Translations under genes and position numbers: made by a program | Notes under the pieces: generated by a model | Database searches by the model: none | Seen by the model: only the letters and a program-made list of their open reading frames with translations | Told to the model about the DNA's origin: nothing | Assembly: GCA_037903355.1 (NCBI GenBank) | Contig: JBAJFE010000042.1 | Location: 3,794,001-3,858,000, forward strand | DNA from: Trichuris trichiura | Taxonomy: Eukaryota; Nematoda; Enoplea; Trichinellida; Trichuridae | Reading direction: 5' to 3' | Length of the DNA: 64,000 bases | Shown here: positions 1 through 10,785 of the stretch, piece by piece | Layout of the letters: each line of letters opens with the position of its first letter | Position numbering within the stretch: position 1 is the stretch's first letter

Positions 1-1086
1 CGTCGTTGTGCTCCTAGAACTCAGAGCGGTGGCCTCCTCCCGGACAAGCAAATCCAGTTCTTCCTTGCTCCATCGCGGGCGCCGGGTACCGGGCGGGTGC
101 TTGCAAACTCGGCGGAAGCCAAGCCCTGGCATGGAGTCTCATCCGGGCTAGCAATGGAAATTTGCTAGGACAGCTTGAGACGATGCACGCAACCATTAGT
201 GCTCGTGGAACCGTGTCGACTAGAGTATGCACTGATTGCCAAGACTGATCCAACACCTAGGCATTTCTGACACGAAAATGAAATCTTCGCAATGCCATGG
301 GTGCTGGTCAGGTGCGCGGTTACGTCAACTGACAGGGTAAAATTAGCGGAACAGTGGGCGCAGTGGAAGGACTTGGGAAGGGCAAAGATGAACGTGAAGT
401 AGCGGACTGCACAGGGCTCATGGCCTCTTAGGTTTTTCTCTGTCTTGGGAAAGCTTGGCTAACGCCAATAGTCAGTCGACCTTTTCGTTCACCACTTTCA
501 GACGGTCAAGTACCAGGGCATGAGCAGCTTCACTGCGCTGACTCAGGAGGTGGACACTTTGTGTAAAATCTGTTTTCTTCAGTTCCCTTTTGAGCTCTAA
601 CTTGCTGTCCTCAGGTCTTTTTCAGCCCAGCCTAGTCCCTGTAAGTTGCTGATGTTTCCTGGCGCAAGTGTTCTTCTCTTGAATGCTGAAAGACGAAGCG
701 CAATTACTGTTGCTGACCTAGCCAATCTGCGTTTGCGAAACTGTGGATAGAACACATTTCTAGCTGGACTACACTGCATGAGCCTGTTAGTGTGTATATG
801 TAAATGGAATGAGGTCTCAGAAGATTAAGGTTCTGACAGGGAAGCCCTCTAAAGGGCATAAGATTACAGTGCTTGGCCCGAGTGCCTGCCAAGCTAGGCC
901 TTAGATTTAGCCACGCAAGATCACGCAGCGTATTGCTCGAGCACGCAGGTTGCTGTCGCCCAATGGGAGAAACCCAACCGTTTGCCCGCTGGGCAAGTTC
1001 CAGCTTTGTGCACTGTTTTCTTCTGTCAGAATTTTCATGCTCCATAATTCAACATCCAACATTCAACATGCAACATCCTCCCACCT
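1..1086. other. No recognisable gene; left flank of decayed BEL/Pao copy
   Basis: I see no conserved coding sequence here. The stretch should contain the 3' untranslated end and the 3' LTR of the minus-strand BEL/Pao copy that begins at 1108, but I could not match any part of it to sequence upstream of that element's gag around 6560-7050, so the LTRs are either lost or too diverged to see. A short ATTCAACATCC-like tandem run lies at about 1047-1078. Confidence 0.5.
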
Positions 1087-1110
1087 TGAGCAGATGTCCA
1101 CATCTGCTCA
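1087..1110. repeat. Perfect short inverted repeat
   Basis: TGAGCAGATGT and its exact reverse complement are separated by two bases, giving an 11-bp stem. It lies just past the 3' end of the decayed BEL/Pao coding region. No function can be assigned. Confidence 0.6.
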
Positions 1111-2820
1111 ACCTTCTACGTGCGAGTCCGTTACCGAGTTGTTACGCGACCGGTCCGAGTGTTGCGATGGCTTCGCTGCGATTTTGGATTTCCAAGGTAA
1201 AGTTTCACTGCTCAATATCTCCAGTGGATATAATCGTTGTAACGGTCTCATCAGCTGCGTTGTCGCCGTACGCACCATGGCGATTCGCGGTTCGCCATCC
1301 TGGCCTGGTATCAATCGCTCAACCCGGGCCAGCGGCCAAAACAATCGTGTCTGATTGTCGCTGCCGATCAGCACCACGTCGCCGACAGCGATTACGGATG
1401 GCCGCTTGCCGCGATTAGGCCGTTGCAAAAGCTGCCCAAGATATTCCGTGCGGAAACGTCGCCGAAGGCACTCCAATCTCTGTCTATACTTGGCTCGATT
1501 GGAAAGAGAAGTAGAGTCTACATTATCTACGTCGGCGACACCCAATTGTCGGTTATCTTGGAGAAACATGGAAGGCGTCAGGGACTCCAAGTCAGCCATC
1601 CCATCGGACACGTACGTGAGTGGCCTCGAATTCATGACCGCCTCACAGTCACACAACACAGTGAGTAACTCTTCATAAGTCAGTGAAGCCCGGCCAAGAC
1701 TCCTTTGCAACAGTTCCTTCAGCATCCGAATCAGGCGCTCCCACCATCCACCCCACCATGCTGCGGTCGGGGGGATGAGTTTTCATTGGATTCCTTGCGA
1801 AGTACTGCACGCCTTCACCTTTTCCCATTCGGCTTTGCGTAGTGCTTCTCGGGTACCGATGAAGTTCGTACCATTGTCACTATAGACTACCGCAGGCTTT
1901 CCTCTTCGCGCTATAAAACGACGCAGGCTTTGTACAAAGGCTTCGGAGCTCAACGAGGTGAGTAACTCCAGGTGTACCGCACGGTAAACCGCGTAGGTGA
2001 ATAGTACGATCCCCGCTTTTCGGCCGTTTCTCATCAGCAGAGGACCAGCGAGGTCCACATCCACTATTTCAAAAGCAGCGGCGTCTCTTACTTTATCCAA
2101 AAGTAATGGCACGAGAGGCACCTCCATCCGCTGGACACTGAACCTTTTGCACCGAACGCACCCTGCTATTGTTGAGCGCACAGCCCGTCGCCCTCCTAGT
2201 ATCCAATACTTCTCACGCAGGTTATTCATGGTCAACAATACGCCACCATGGCACAATCTCTCGTGTTCTTCTCTGATCAGTAGGTTGACTAATGGATGTT
2301 CCGACGGCAACAGCATTGGCCTTCGAAAAGACGACTCGTCAAAACGCTCCGCAACCTTCGTCTTGACGACGATAATACCACATTCATCCAAATATCCATA
2401 CACCGACCCAAACGACACTGCCTTCTTGTCTGGGAACGCTTCCGAGTGAACCAAACGGATTAGGCAATCCTCTGCGGACTGCAATTCTTCCGTCTCCAGA
2501 GCCCCCGCATTGAGTTTTCCACGCGGTTGTTGGCAGTTAGCCACATACCTTCTGATCCATGCGATCAAACGGACAACTCGACGGTAACTAGAAAAATAGC
2601 GGCAATACCACGGTACACTCGCGGTCACTGTCCAGGACACGACAGGCGCTTTTTTCAGTTCCTTAGCCACTTCAGCTTCGTCGCAAGCTTGAACGTCTGG
2701 TGGCCAGCGCTCTTCTGGGTGCTGCAGCCAATGCGGGCCCTCCCACCGTCGGGAGCTAAGCAATTGGTCCGCCGAACAGCCTCGCGACGGCAAGTCTGCC
2801 GGATTCATATCTCCCTGCAC
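1108..2820 (-). pseudogene. BEL/Pao integrase and C-terminal domain with in-frame stop
   Basis: One continuous frame runs from 2820 to 1108, interrupted only by a TGA at 1783-1785. Before the stop lie NPADLPSRG, an H2C2 zinc-binding region (RLCHGGV and AGCVRCKR), and integrase residues VDVDLAG and YSDNGTNF, which hold the first two acidic residues. After the stop come WWERL with the third acidic residue and the BEL-specific C-terminal domain (NSRPLTYVS, LTPSMFLQ). A single base change has therefore separated the catalytic triad. Confidence 0.88.
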
Positions 2821-3309
2821 GTGTCTCCATGCCTTTACGTCGGCAAGCCGACGGATTTCCAGGACGCGATTGGAAACGAATACAGACCAGTCGTTGCCAC
2901 GACGTATCCACGATAAAACCGTCGTGGAGTCGCTTCAAAACACAACGGGCATGCTTTTTTCCGGATCCCACGTCTCTCGTATCGCAGCCAGCAGCCGTGC
3001 ACCGATTGTTGCGGCTAGCAATTCCAACCACGGTATCGTGAGAGCCTTCGTAGGGGCCAATCTGGACTTGGCTGTCAGCAGTTATAACCTCGAGCCTTCT
3101 GTCCATTCAACTCTCAAGTATACCACCGCAGCAAAGGCTTCTTTGCTAGCATCGCAGAATACGTGTACGCTTCGATTCCCCGAATCGACTCCAATCCATC
3201 GCGGGATTCGTAAAGTTTCTGTTGGATATTTATTCCTGTTGGATGCATCAACGCGAGTAAAAAACAAAAAAAGGAAAAGTAAAAGCGAACCACGCAAGAG
3301 AGAACACAA
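2756..3309 (-). pseudogene. BEL/Pao RNase H fragment
   Basis: The frames 3082-3309 and 2756-3106 contain FCDASKEAFAAVVYLRVE and following RNase H sequence of a BEL/Pao pol. FCDAS supplies the first acidic active-site residue. The domain is split between two frames and is not functional as it stands. It joins the integrase frame near 2800. Confidence 0.8.
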
Positions 3310-3370
3310 GGTACAGTACTAAATGCAATAGTAATGTATGAATGTGAAACAGCGTGTTTCATCAGCAAAA

Positions 3371-3969
3371 CTAATTGGTGATGTAGACAGCGCCACTGCC
3401 AACAGTTTCCAACGATTTCAGACCTTGCAGCCATTCCAAGAAAACAGTCGTGAACTCCTCGGGGAGTGCGTCATCCCACCCAATTCGCATGGGCCATATC
3501 TTCCGGATGAGCAGCTTCGGGCGCAGTAGAACGGGGCAAACTACGCCGATAGAATCAAATACCTGATGCGTTGCAGATAGAATGTTTCTCTTAGTGACCC
3601 GTTTTGACAGCCCCTCGATCACCTTTTCCATGTTTAGCTGTAAGGAATCAGACCTCCTGTTCCACAACATTCCCAGAATTGGCAGGTCTGCAGGTCCTCG
3701 GCATCCATATTCTCATTGTACAACCAGCCTCGAAGATCAAAACCTCCGCTAGACATGATTTGTCGTGCTTCAGTAATAAATCGGTGTACTTTCGCCACGG
3801 AATTGAAACTAGAAAGACAATTGTCCACGCAGAAACTAGTTCTCAACATTCGCGCAGCGTCTCTAAACCGCTCCGGGGCACGGTCCAACAAATGTTCGAT
3901 AACGGCTGCCAACAAAAACGGGCTACACGTTACGCCAAAGACCACCCGGTTGTGCCGGTAAATTTTCAA
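3371..3969 (-). pseudogene. BEL/Pao RT remainder (frameshifted)
   Basis: Two overlapping minus-strand frames, 3634-3969 and 3371-3670, continue the reverse transcriptase. The first holds VVFGVTCSPF and FCVDNCLSS, corresponding to the substrate-side region and the YVDD-type catalytic box. The second holds the connection region with ATHQVFDSIGVVCP. They are out of frame with each other and with the upstream part. About 150 bp of unrelated, T/A-rich sequence (about 3230-3390) then separates this part from the RNase H region, with TGTTGGAT repeated at its left edge. Confidence 0.85.
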
Positions 3970-3990
3970 TTTCTGCGCGTTGACATCTTC

Positions 3991-6542
3991 TCACCGTAGG
4001 AACCGGAGGAATTCACGGTCTTCCGGGTTGACCCCGATTTGCAGGAAGGCCTTTCGAATGTCGGCAACCACGCCTATCTTCCTCATGCGAAACTGCAGCT
4101 TCACGTTAGGAAGCAGTTGCATCAAGTTCGGGCCAGTTCCTAAACAGTCGTTCAAGGACGGATTGTTGCCCTGTTTCGCAGACGCGTCAAACACTGGGCG
4201 TATTTTCGTGGTCTGACTGTTCTCCTTAACCACCGGACGATGGGCTAGGTAGTGGCATTGTCCTCTTAACGATAATGCCTGAACCTCTTCAATGATCCCT
4301 TCACGCTTCCATTCGTCGAAAACTTCGTTGTAGGAGGAAACCAAATCCTTTTCTTGTAACCTTTTCGTTACGGAAATCAACCGCCGTCGAGCGGATTCGA
4401 AATTATCTGGCAGTCGATCTCGAACCTCTCTCCATGGCAGATGTACCAGATAACGCCCATCGTCACTTACTATCACGGTTTGTAAAAAATGTGCACGGGT
4501 GGCCTCTTCCATCTCCCGTTTTGTTTTCGCCATACCCGGGTCCTCAATGCCCACTACATCTAGTTGCCATAGCCTCTGCACGTCTGCATCCTGAACAAAC
4601 ATTGCCGTCACCGGCATGGCACTACTTCCTGAGGATGGAATGTTGAGGGACCTTCCCATCAGAGTCCATCCAAGCCGCGTCTCCATGGCTGTCAGGCCTG
4701 ATTCTAATCGGACAATGCGTTCGGTATATAGTTCTCCCGCTACGTCTGCACCGATCAGCGCGTCAATGTCTGACGGCTCCTTGCCCATGTAGGACAGGTT
4801 GATTCCTTTTTCGCGTAGCTCGTTCATCCAAGGCCCCTCCGGTATGGGGCTGATCTGACCGCAAATTTTGGGTTCGTCGTATGCCTGCAGCTGACATGCA
4901 TAGCTGCCATCAAGACTCTCCATATGCGCGTCGTAGCAGTTATGGGGACGCGGACCACTACGAGATCCCCCGAAAAGCGACTGTGCAAAATTATGACAGC
5001 CTACTGGTTGGCAGCCGGCCTTAAGTGCTACATGCCTTGTTAGATACGACCGTTGTGAACCAGTGTCCACTAGCACTCGCACGACGGTTTGCGCCTTTGC
5101 GCCCACTAATCGCGCCATGAGAGTCTGCAGCAGCGCGCCTCCTTTCCCGGCGTTCGTTAGTGCGTGGCTTTGGTCGTGCCCAATTGCTTCTGCCTCTCGA
5201 TTGTCATTACTCGTCCGGGGACACATCAGCGCCTTGTGGCGCCCCTGACAGGTTGGGCACTTCACCGATGCTCTGCATTCACGGGCTATGTGTCCTGTTG
5301 CAAAGCACACAAAACAACGCCTATGGTTTCTCAGCATCTGTTTTCTCCCTGTTAGAGAAAGGCTCCCAGCTGTCGAGCAAACGCTGCTATCATGATCTCT
5401 GTAGCAGAAAGGACACCTCCGACCGCTTCCCGGTTGACGACTGAAGAGGCAAGTACTCGACGGTGGCTTGGGCGTTCTCTGTCGAGGCGGAGGGCTCGGC
5501 CTTGGATTGTCAGCGACCCGCTGCCGATCGTTGAGATTAAATCCACTCATGGCCAATGCGATTCGATCCTCTCCTTCCACTTCTCTTCTCAGAAACTCCA
5601 TCAACTGTTTCAACTTACCAGACAGACTACCGCCGCCTTCGCTAGCGTTCTGACTTCGGCTGCTTCTCTGCCATGCTCTCAACAGTTCTTCTGGTAAGCA
5701 CGATTCCACGAGAGGAAAGATCGTGGCTACGTGACTTTCCGTCGTCACTCCAAGAGTTTCCAGGGCCCTCATGTATGATTCCAATTTATCATACAGCGAC
5801 GACAATTTCAACGGTTCCACCCGAGCGGCATTCCGCAGAATTAGTGACAACATTTTCCTGACGTATACTTCTACCAACAGTTCAGTGCGACCAAAACGTG
5901 ACTTCAGACTTTCAATGACCTTAGCATAGTTTCCAGCTGTGGGAGGAAAGCTTTCCACCAGTTCACGTGCTCTGGAATTCTCTTCCATGCACTGAATGAG
6001 GTACTGAAATTTATTTTCGGGCGATAGATCATCGTCCTCGTGAATTTGGACGAAGGAGCTCCAAAAAGACAGCCACTGATCAATCTCACCGTTGAACCTT
6101 TTAAGCTCCAGTTTCGGTAACCGAAACCTGCGTCGGTTTTGACTGTCACCTTCGTTACCCGCGCTGCGTGAAAACTGTTGTCCCCGATCGATTCTCATAC
6201 ACGACTCAGCTGCCTGTTGGAGTTTCAGCCAGCGACGGGTATACTCTTCCGCTCCTTCAGCGGCCTTGTCGATCTTCGCAATTTCGGTCGAGCTGTTCAG
6301 CAGAACTTCCAAAAACTTCTGCTCTTCGGCGGCTAAACTGTCACCTTCTGGTTCATCATACTCAGAGATACCTGAACTTCGTCCAAATCCGGCGGGTCCG
6401 CTGCTAGCTCAGCCTCCAGCCTCTTACACGCTCGACTGAAGGCATTCCGGGCGATTGTACGAGCCTTCTTTATGGTCTCCATCGTTCCGTCCAATCCTGC
6501 CGCGCAAGTCGCCACTATGTTGGAGACACCCTGTGTACTCAT
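3991..6542 (-). pseudogene. BEL/Pao gag-protease-RT N-terminal part (broken)
   Basis: The probable gag start is the ATG at 6540-6542. The first about 55 codons are in one frame, and the rest (773 codons, 3991-6312) continues in another, so a one-base frameshift lies near 6380-6390. In the 773-codon part the gag region spans roughly residues 1-290. A zinc knuckle CFVCFATGHIAREC sits at 333-346 and the aspartic protease motif DTGSQRS at 416-422. The RT N-terminal region runs from about 690, with TTKIRPVFDASAK and the first catalytic region VVADIRKAFLQIG. The ORF then stops in mid-RT at a second frameshift near 3980. The proteins would build the particle, mature it and copy the RNA. This copy cannot make them whole. 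Confidence 0.9.
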
Positions 6543-6844
6543 CCAGCGTAATAAAACAGTACTCGTCTTGCAAAACCCGACATGTAAGCAGCAGAGACCC
6601 ACACTTCCTTTCCAAACTACAGTAGGTTGCTGCGGAGACACATACGCAACTGGGCCCGGAATTGGTTCGCAACAGCTGGCGAGCAAGAGTGACTGCCACT
6701 CTGGCAACGGTGCTGCGCCAGTCAATCCGCTTCGCACTAACGGTTTGATCAGCAGGTACAGCCGTTGGCTTTGGGCTGCGCAGTTCGTCATCACAGGAAC
6801 AATTATGCCTATGGTAACCAACTCAGTAGTAGCTGTGCCTATGC

Positions 6845-8473
6845 CATAACCCGTTAGCTACACAGTTAGACCTCTACCAAGACAGGATGCATTCTAGGCG
6901 TAGAAGCGTACACAAGATCGCAACTTTGGGAAGTCTAAAAGAGCTCTAGGTACCGTTCTCGCAGTGAGAATTGGTTTACGGAATATCAGCTGTGGTTATT
7001 CCTGACGCCCTGCAGAGTACAATATCAGCTGTCATCCCCACTGGCATCCTAAGAGAAGATTCGGATACCTATGCCGTTGCTTTCCCCGCTACGATTGCAG
7101 TGAGTACTTAGGCCCTGACCAGGAGAGGGTGGCGCAGGACAAGGGCAAGAAAGGCAGGCCAGGGGAAAGTGATCTCTACGCTCGCCACAGCTTCCACTCT
7201 TCGCGACCTCGTGTAGCAGGCTCAGCAAGGGCACCCATCGCTGCGGACGGTCTGATGTCGAGCGCTGCGCCACCGCGGTGAGCCGAGTGGAGCTTCAAAA
7301 CTTCACTGTCTTTGACGGGACGCTGGTCATCGTACCGACAGAACGGATCGGGCGATGAGAATTCCACAGGAAGAATGACCATGAACTTGAACCTGCAAGA
7401 GAGTCATACTTACTTCCACTGTTTACCTTGGTTCAATTTCTTGATTTTGGTATCCGGAGCACTGGGTAGAAATCACATTGCGCCACTGATCGCCAGCCTG
7501 TGCAATGCTTTAGTTACAGAGTTCAATTGATCAGCTCAGTGTCAGTGCAAAATGGGCGCTTCAATGCCGGGCGAGAAAGCTTGTCGCAAGGGTGACAAAC
7601 GCAAATAGCTGAAGTCGTCGGCGCGCAGACTTCGCTACTGACTGCGGTTTTAAAAGAAGCCCCTCGACCACGCACTTAACTAGAGAGCACGCGACGCCGT
7701 GCAAGCGCAGGTCCTCAGACCAGCAGTCACCCACCACGCCAAACACGCTTTGGAACGTCACCACGACCGGTTCTTACCACCAAGCCAATCTATGTTCCGC
7801 AGGTAAGGATCCGCATTGCCGACTTCCCCTACCTGTACTGTTAAATTGGTCAGAGGCATTTGACCCTGGAGACCTGCTGCGGAGATGGTTACGAGCAAGC
7901 ACAAATTTATACCGGGTAGCTCGGCTTTTCACAGATCGTTGAGAGCTCTCCGAACGCCACGGGAGACGCGGCGTTTTGCGACGACATCGTCGCTATCTCC
8001 CGACAAGCCGGTTCCAGCGGCTGCGTGCCTCATGAAGAAAAGAAAACTCTTTCTGGGTTGCCGACTGCCGCTGGCCGAGTTCAAAGGCTTTACTGCGCGC
8101 AGCAGTCTCGCATTCTTTCAGCCGCGGAAACGACAGCCGGAGACACGAAGGTACGTCGCCGGGTCTTGATTCCGAAATTTAAATCGTATTCCCTTTCGAA
8201 AAATACGGAAATCCTTTGGAGCCGCTACTTCTTGTCCATCCTGTAGGATTAACTTTAAACTAAATTTACAATAAATTCACGTGTTTAAATCGAGACCGTA
8301 GTTTTCATAGCACGAGAAAGATTTCATGCTGCTCAGCATTGGTGTTATCACTAAAGTTTTTCCACTGTACAATCCAAACAGGAGCTGCAGAAAGCTATGT
8401 TGCCTGATGTTTTAGTAACTTATGTACTGTTGAACGAATGCAAGCTATTCCGCTGAAAATTCACTTTCTTTAG
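6845..8473. other. Intergenic region; may contain first exon of the xylosyltransferase gene
   Basis: No conserved protein is recognisable. AATATCAGCTGT occurs twice (about 6980 and 7021). Open frames at 7885-8169 and 8025-8246 on the plus strand lie just upstream of the glycosyltransferase. They could include its missing first exon or 5' UTR, but nothing in them matches the family. Confidence 0.4.
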
Positions 8474-9803
8474 ATAATCTTGATTGCGTGTACAACGGCC
8501 TGCCTCGCTGGACAAACAGCGTCATATAATTGTCCTTTCGGCAGAATTCAGTCAGACAAAACATTAAACCAGCATGATTACAAGTGCTTCGAAGATACGG
8601 TTCACCTGGCTGTGGTGGTATGCAAAGAACGTTACGACGAAGCGTTGACAATGATCAAATCAGCAATTATGTTTGGTGTATCCCCCATGCACCTACACAT
8701 TTTTACTGATGAGACAAGAAAGGAACATATAATGAATGAGGTATGCTTGAACCTTCAGCATTAAAAAAATACGTGTATTCTTCAGGTAGAAGGTTACTTT
8801 CGAGCAAGGGCATGGAGGCAACTCAAGATGAATATATATAAGATTCAATACCCAAAAGGTCAGGAAACGCTTTGGGCAGAATTATTCAAACCTTGTAGTT
8901 CTCAAAGGTTATTTATACCGGTGAGAAAACGTAATTTCGTTTTCACGTAAAAATGAATACAACTTTAGGATATCCTGACAAACGTCGATGCTGTGCTATA
9001 CGTTGACATAGACGTCATATTTTTGCGGCCGGTAGAAGATATCTGGCAGCTATTTAAACGGTTCACAGCTGAGCAAATGATCGGAGTGGCACCTGAAAGT
9101 GAAGAAAAAGGAACGAATTGGTACACTAAATTCGCAATGCACCCGTTTCTCAAACCGTATGGTGTAAACACTGGTGTCATGTTGATGAATTTAACACGTA
9201 TGCGAGCTTTCTCTTGGACAACCCATTTGTACCCGTTGCTTGAAAAATATAAATACAATATAACCTGGGGCGACCAAGACCTCATCAACATCCTTTTCAG
9301 TGAAAAGAAAGGTAAATACATCGGAGAACATACAATTCTATGAACTTAACTATTAATTTAGATGGAGTATTTCTATTCACCTGCGATTGGAATTATCGCC
9401 CAGACCATTGCATGTACACGCAGTTATGCAAGTCAGCAGACGCAAAAGGAATTTCTATTTTACATGGCAGCCGTAGCTACTTCAAGTTAGATAAACAACC
9501 TGCATTCAAATTAACTTACGAAATTATAAAAAACGTATGAAAAAATTGCTGTCTTCTAACTAATATCATTGATAATTTAAGAGCAGCTTGGAAGGTGAGC
9601 TTATGACAAATGTGTGGCTTCCTTTGCGCAAGAACCTGTCAGGGATTGTTCACACAGAATGCGGTGCGATTTCTCAAATGATCGAAAAGACTGTTAAGCG
9701 GACGGTCATGGCCACGAAATACTGTCTTTCCCGTAAATTTAACTGCATAATCACTGTACCTAAAGGCACTGCACCTAAAGGTGGGCCGAAATCTTCATTT
9801 TAA
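8474..9803 (+). CDS. Glucoside xylosyltransferase-like protein (GT8), 5' end missing
   Basis: This is a GT8-family enzyme of the GXYLT type. Family members use UDP-xylose to extend O-linked glucose on EGF repeats of secreted and Notch-like proteins in the ER or Golgi. Five exons are visible: 8474-8740, 8786-8920, 8969-9311, 9362-9534 and 9582-9803, joined by GT-AG introns of 45-50 nt, giving 379 residues. Motifs in this numbering: HLAVVVCKERYDEAL near residue 50, the metal-binding DXD in LYVDIDVIFLRP (D147, D149), GVNTGVMLMNLTR, TWGDQDLINILF, and CDWNYRPDHCMY near the C terminus. The order matches the family throughout. An AG acceptor precedes 8474, so an upstream exon with the start codon and the expected membrane anchor is missing from my model. 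The TGA at 9538-9540 is intronic: an in-frame donor at 9535 leads to the last exon. The gene is convergent with the proteasome gene at 10786-16867. Confidence 0.88.
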
Positions 9804-10011
9804 CTGTAAATACATAACATACGCCAGATTTATTGAACTTATCACGCCGTTGAAGCACTGATTTCAAGCTTGTTCACAGAAAGAACCTATTTAGGGGAAG
9901 TATATTCTGGTCTTGAACGCTGGATGCTTCTCAACGGGTCTGAGGGTTTTCACGATAGAACTTTACGTACGACTTTTTGACTTGTCCGTTTTTGGTTTCT
10001 GAAATAACCGA
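9804..10011. other. Intergenic, 3' flank of xylosyltransferase
   Basis: AT-rich sequence without coding signals. No canonical AATAAA is seen close to the stop codon at 9803. Confidence 0.5.
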
Positions 10012-10116
10012 AGCAAATGCCCTACCAAAGGATAGATGAACAGTTATTAAGGAAAAGTTCAGAACAATCGTGTATTTTTCGGAGCTTTCGGGACCAACCT
10101 TGTCCCGTCGTCAGCG
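10012..10116 (-). repeat. Covarying-hairpin repeat, copy A1 (hammerhead-like core)
   Basis: The plus strand reads CTACCAAAGGATAGATGAAC, then a spacer, then GAGCTTTCGGGAC, a loop, and GTCCCGTCGTCAG. On the minus strand this is CTGACGA (10108-10114), a hairpin CGGGAC/GTCCCG (10089-10107), then AAAGCTC. The same layout with different stem bases occurs near 24.58, 42.95, 54.60 and 63.78 kb. Confidence 0.75.
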
Positions 10117-10149
10117 ATGATGGTAATCACGATTACCATCATCGCTGAC
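10110..10149. repeat. Perfect 40-bp palindrome-like inverted repeat
   Basis: GTCAGCGATGATGGTAATC is followed by two bases and then its exact reverse complement, a 19-bp perfect stem with a 2-nt loop. Its left arm begins inside the end of repeat copy A1, so the repeat's terminal GTCAG is part of the palindrome. Confidence 0.9.
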
Positions 10150-10687
10150 AGAGCACTTTAGACTACTGAAATAGACAAGATACTGTGTGATAAAGCTTCC
10201 TTAAGATCCTCATTTGTTTATCTTTTATCTCTCTCAATTTCCTCTTTGTCTTGGTATAGCTGTTTAATTATTTTAAGACGTTTATCTCTCCATCCGTTTC
10301 CTCTCCCCTATCCAATTTCGTTACTATTCTTTCTTCAGAATTTTCTAAGTAATTTTCCAATTTCCTCTTCTACTGTCGCCGGCAACTGATTTTACAACTG
10401 TATCGTCTTATAATTAATTCTTTTTTAAACCTCCCTACTTAAAATCTCAGTCACAATCAGCCCGCTGCATTGAAAATGAAGCTTTTTCCGGTCAAGATTG
10501 CAACATAGCCTTGCGAAGACAAACGGCAGCGACCGGATAGGGTTTCTGCGCTTCTCAAGATAACTTATCCACGATGCTGGGAATCCTACATTTCTTCAAC
10601 ACCTACTTGGCAGATTTCAGTTTTGTCAATTTTTGCATGCTAAAGTCATTTCCATTTCCTGGTTTTCAGGGTTTCGTGTTAACATTG
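10150..10687. other. Intergenic, nothing recognised
   Basis: Pyrimidine-rich plus strand, no coding or RNA gene signal seen. Confidence 0.5.
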
Positions 10688-10693
10688 TTTATT
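10688..10693 (-). promoter_or_regulatory. Candidate poly(A) signal of the proteasome alpha-2 gene
   Basis: AATAAA on the minus strand, 93-98 nt past the proteasome stop codon at 10786-10788. It is the nearest canonical signal. Confidence 0.5.
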
Positions 10694-10785
10694 GCAGCAA
10701 GTTTTCTGAGCAAAATTTCGGAAAGAATCAACAGCTGCAAAAAACTACCATGAAAACGCATTGAAAAAGAAAGGGTACCAATAAA

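Larger units (their letters stand above)
1108..6542 (-). mobile_element. Decayed BEL/Pao LTR retrotransposon
   Basis: Reading leftwards on the minus strand the order is gag, protease, reverse transcriptase, RNase H, zinc-binding H2C2 region, integrase and the C-terminal domain that follows integrase in BEL/Pao elements. This order and the motifs DTGSQRS, NPADLPSRG and SDNGTNF identify the family. The coding region is broken by a frameshift near 6380, one near 3980, one near 3660, extra sequence at about 3230-3390, a frame change near 2800, and an in-frame TGA at 1783-1785. I found no LTR pair and no target duplication. It is a different, older copy than the intact BEL element at 17859. Confidence 0.93.

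Noticed and set aside
873..1678. Several plus-strand open frames of 80-180 codons
   Set aside because: They lie opposite the integrase and C-terminal region of the minus-strand BEL copy and are shadows of it.
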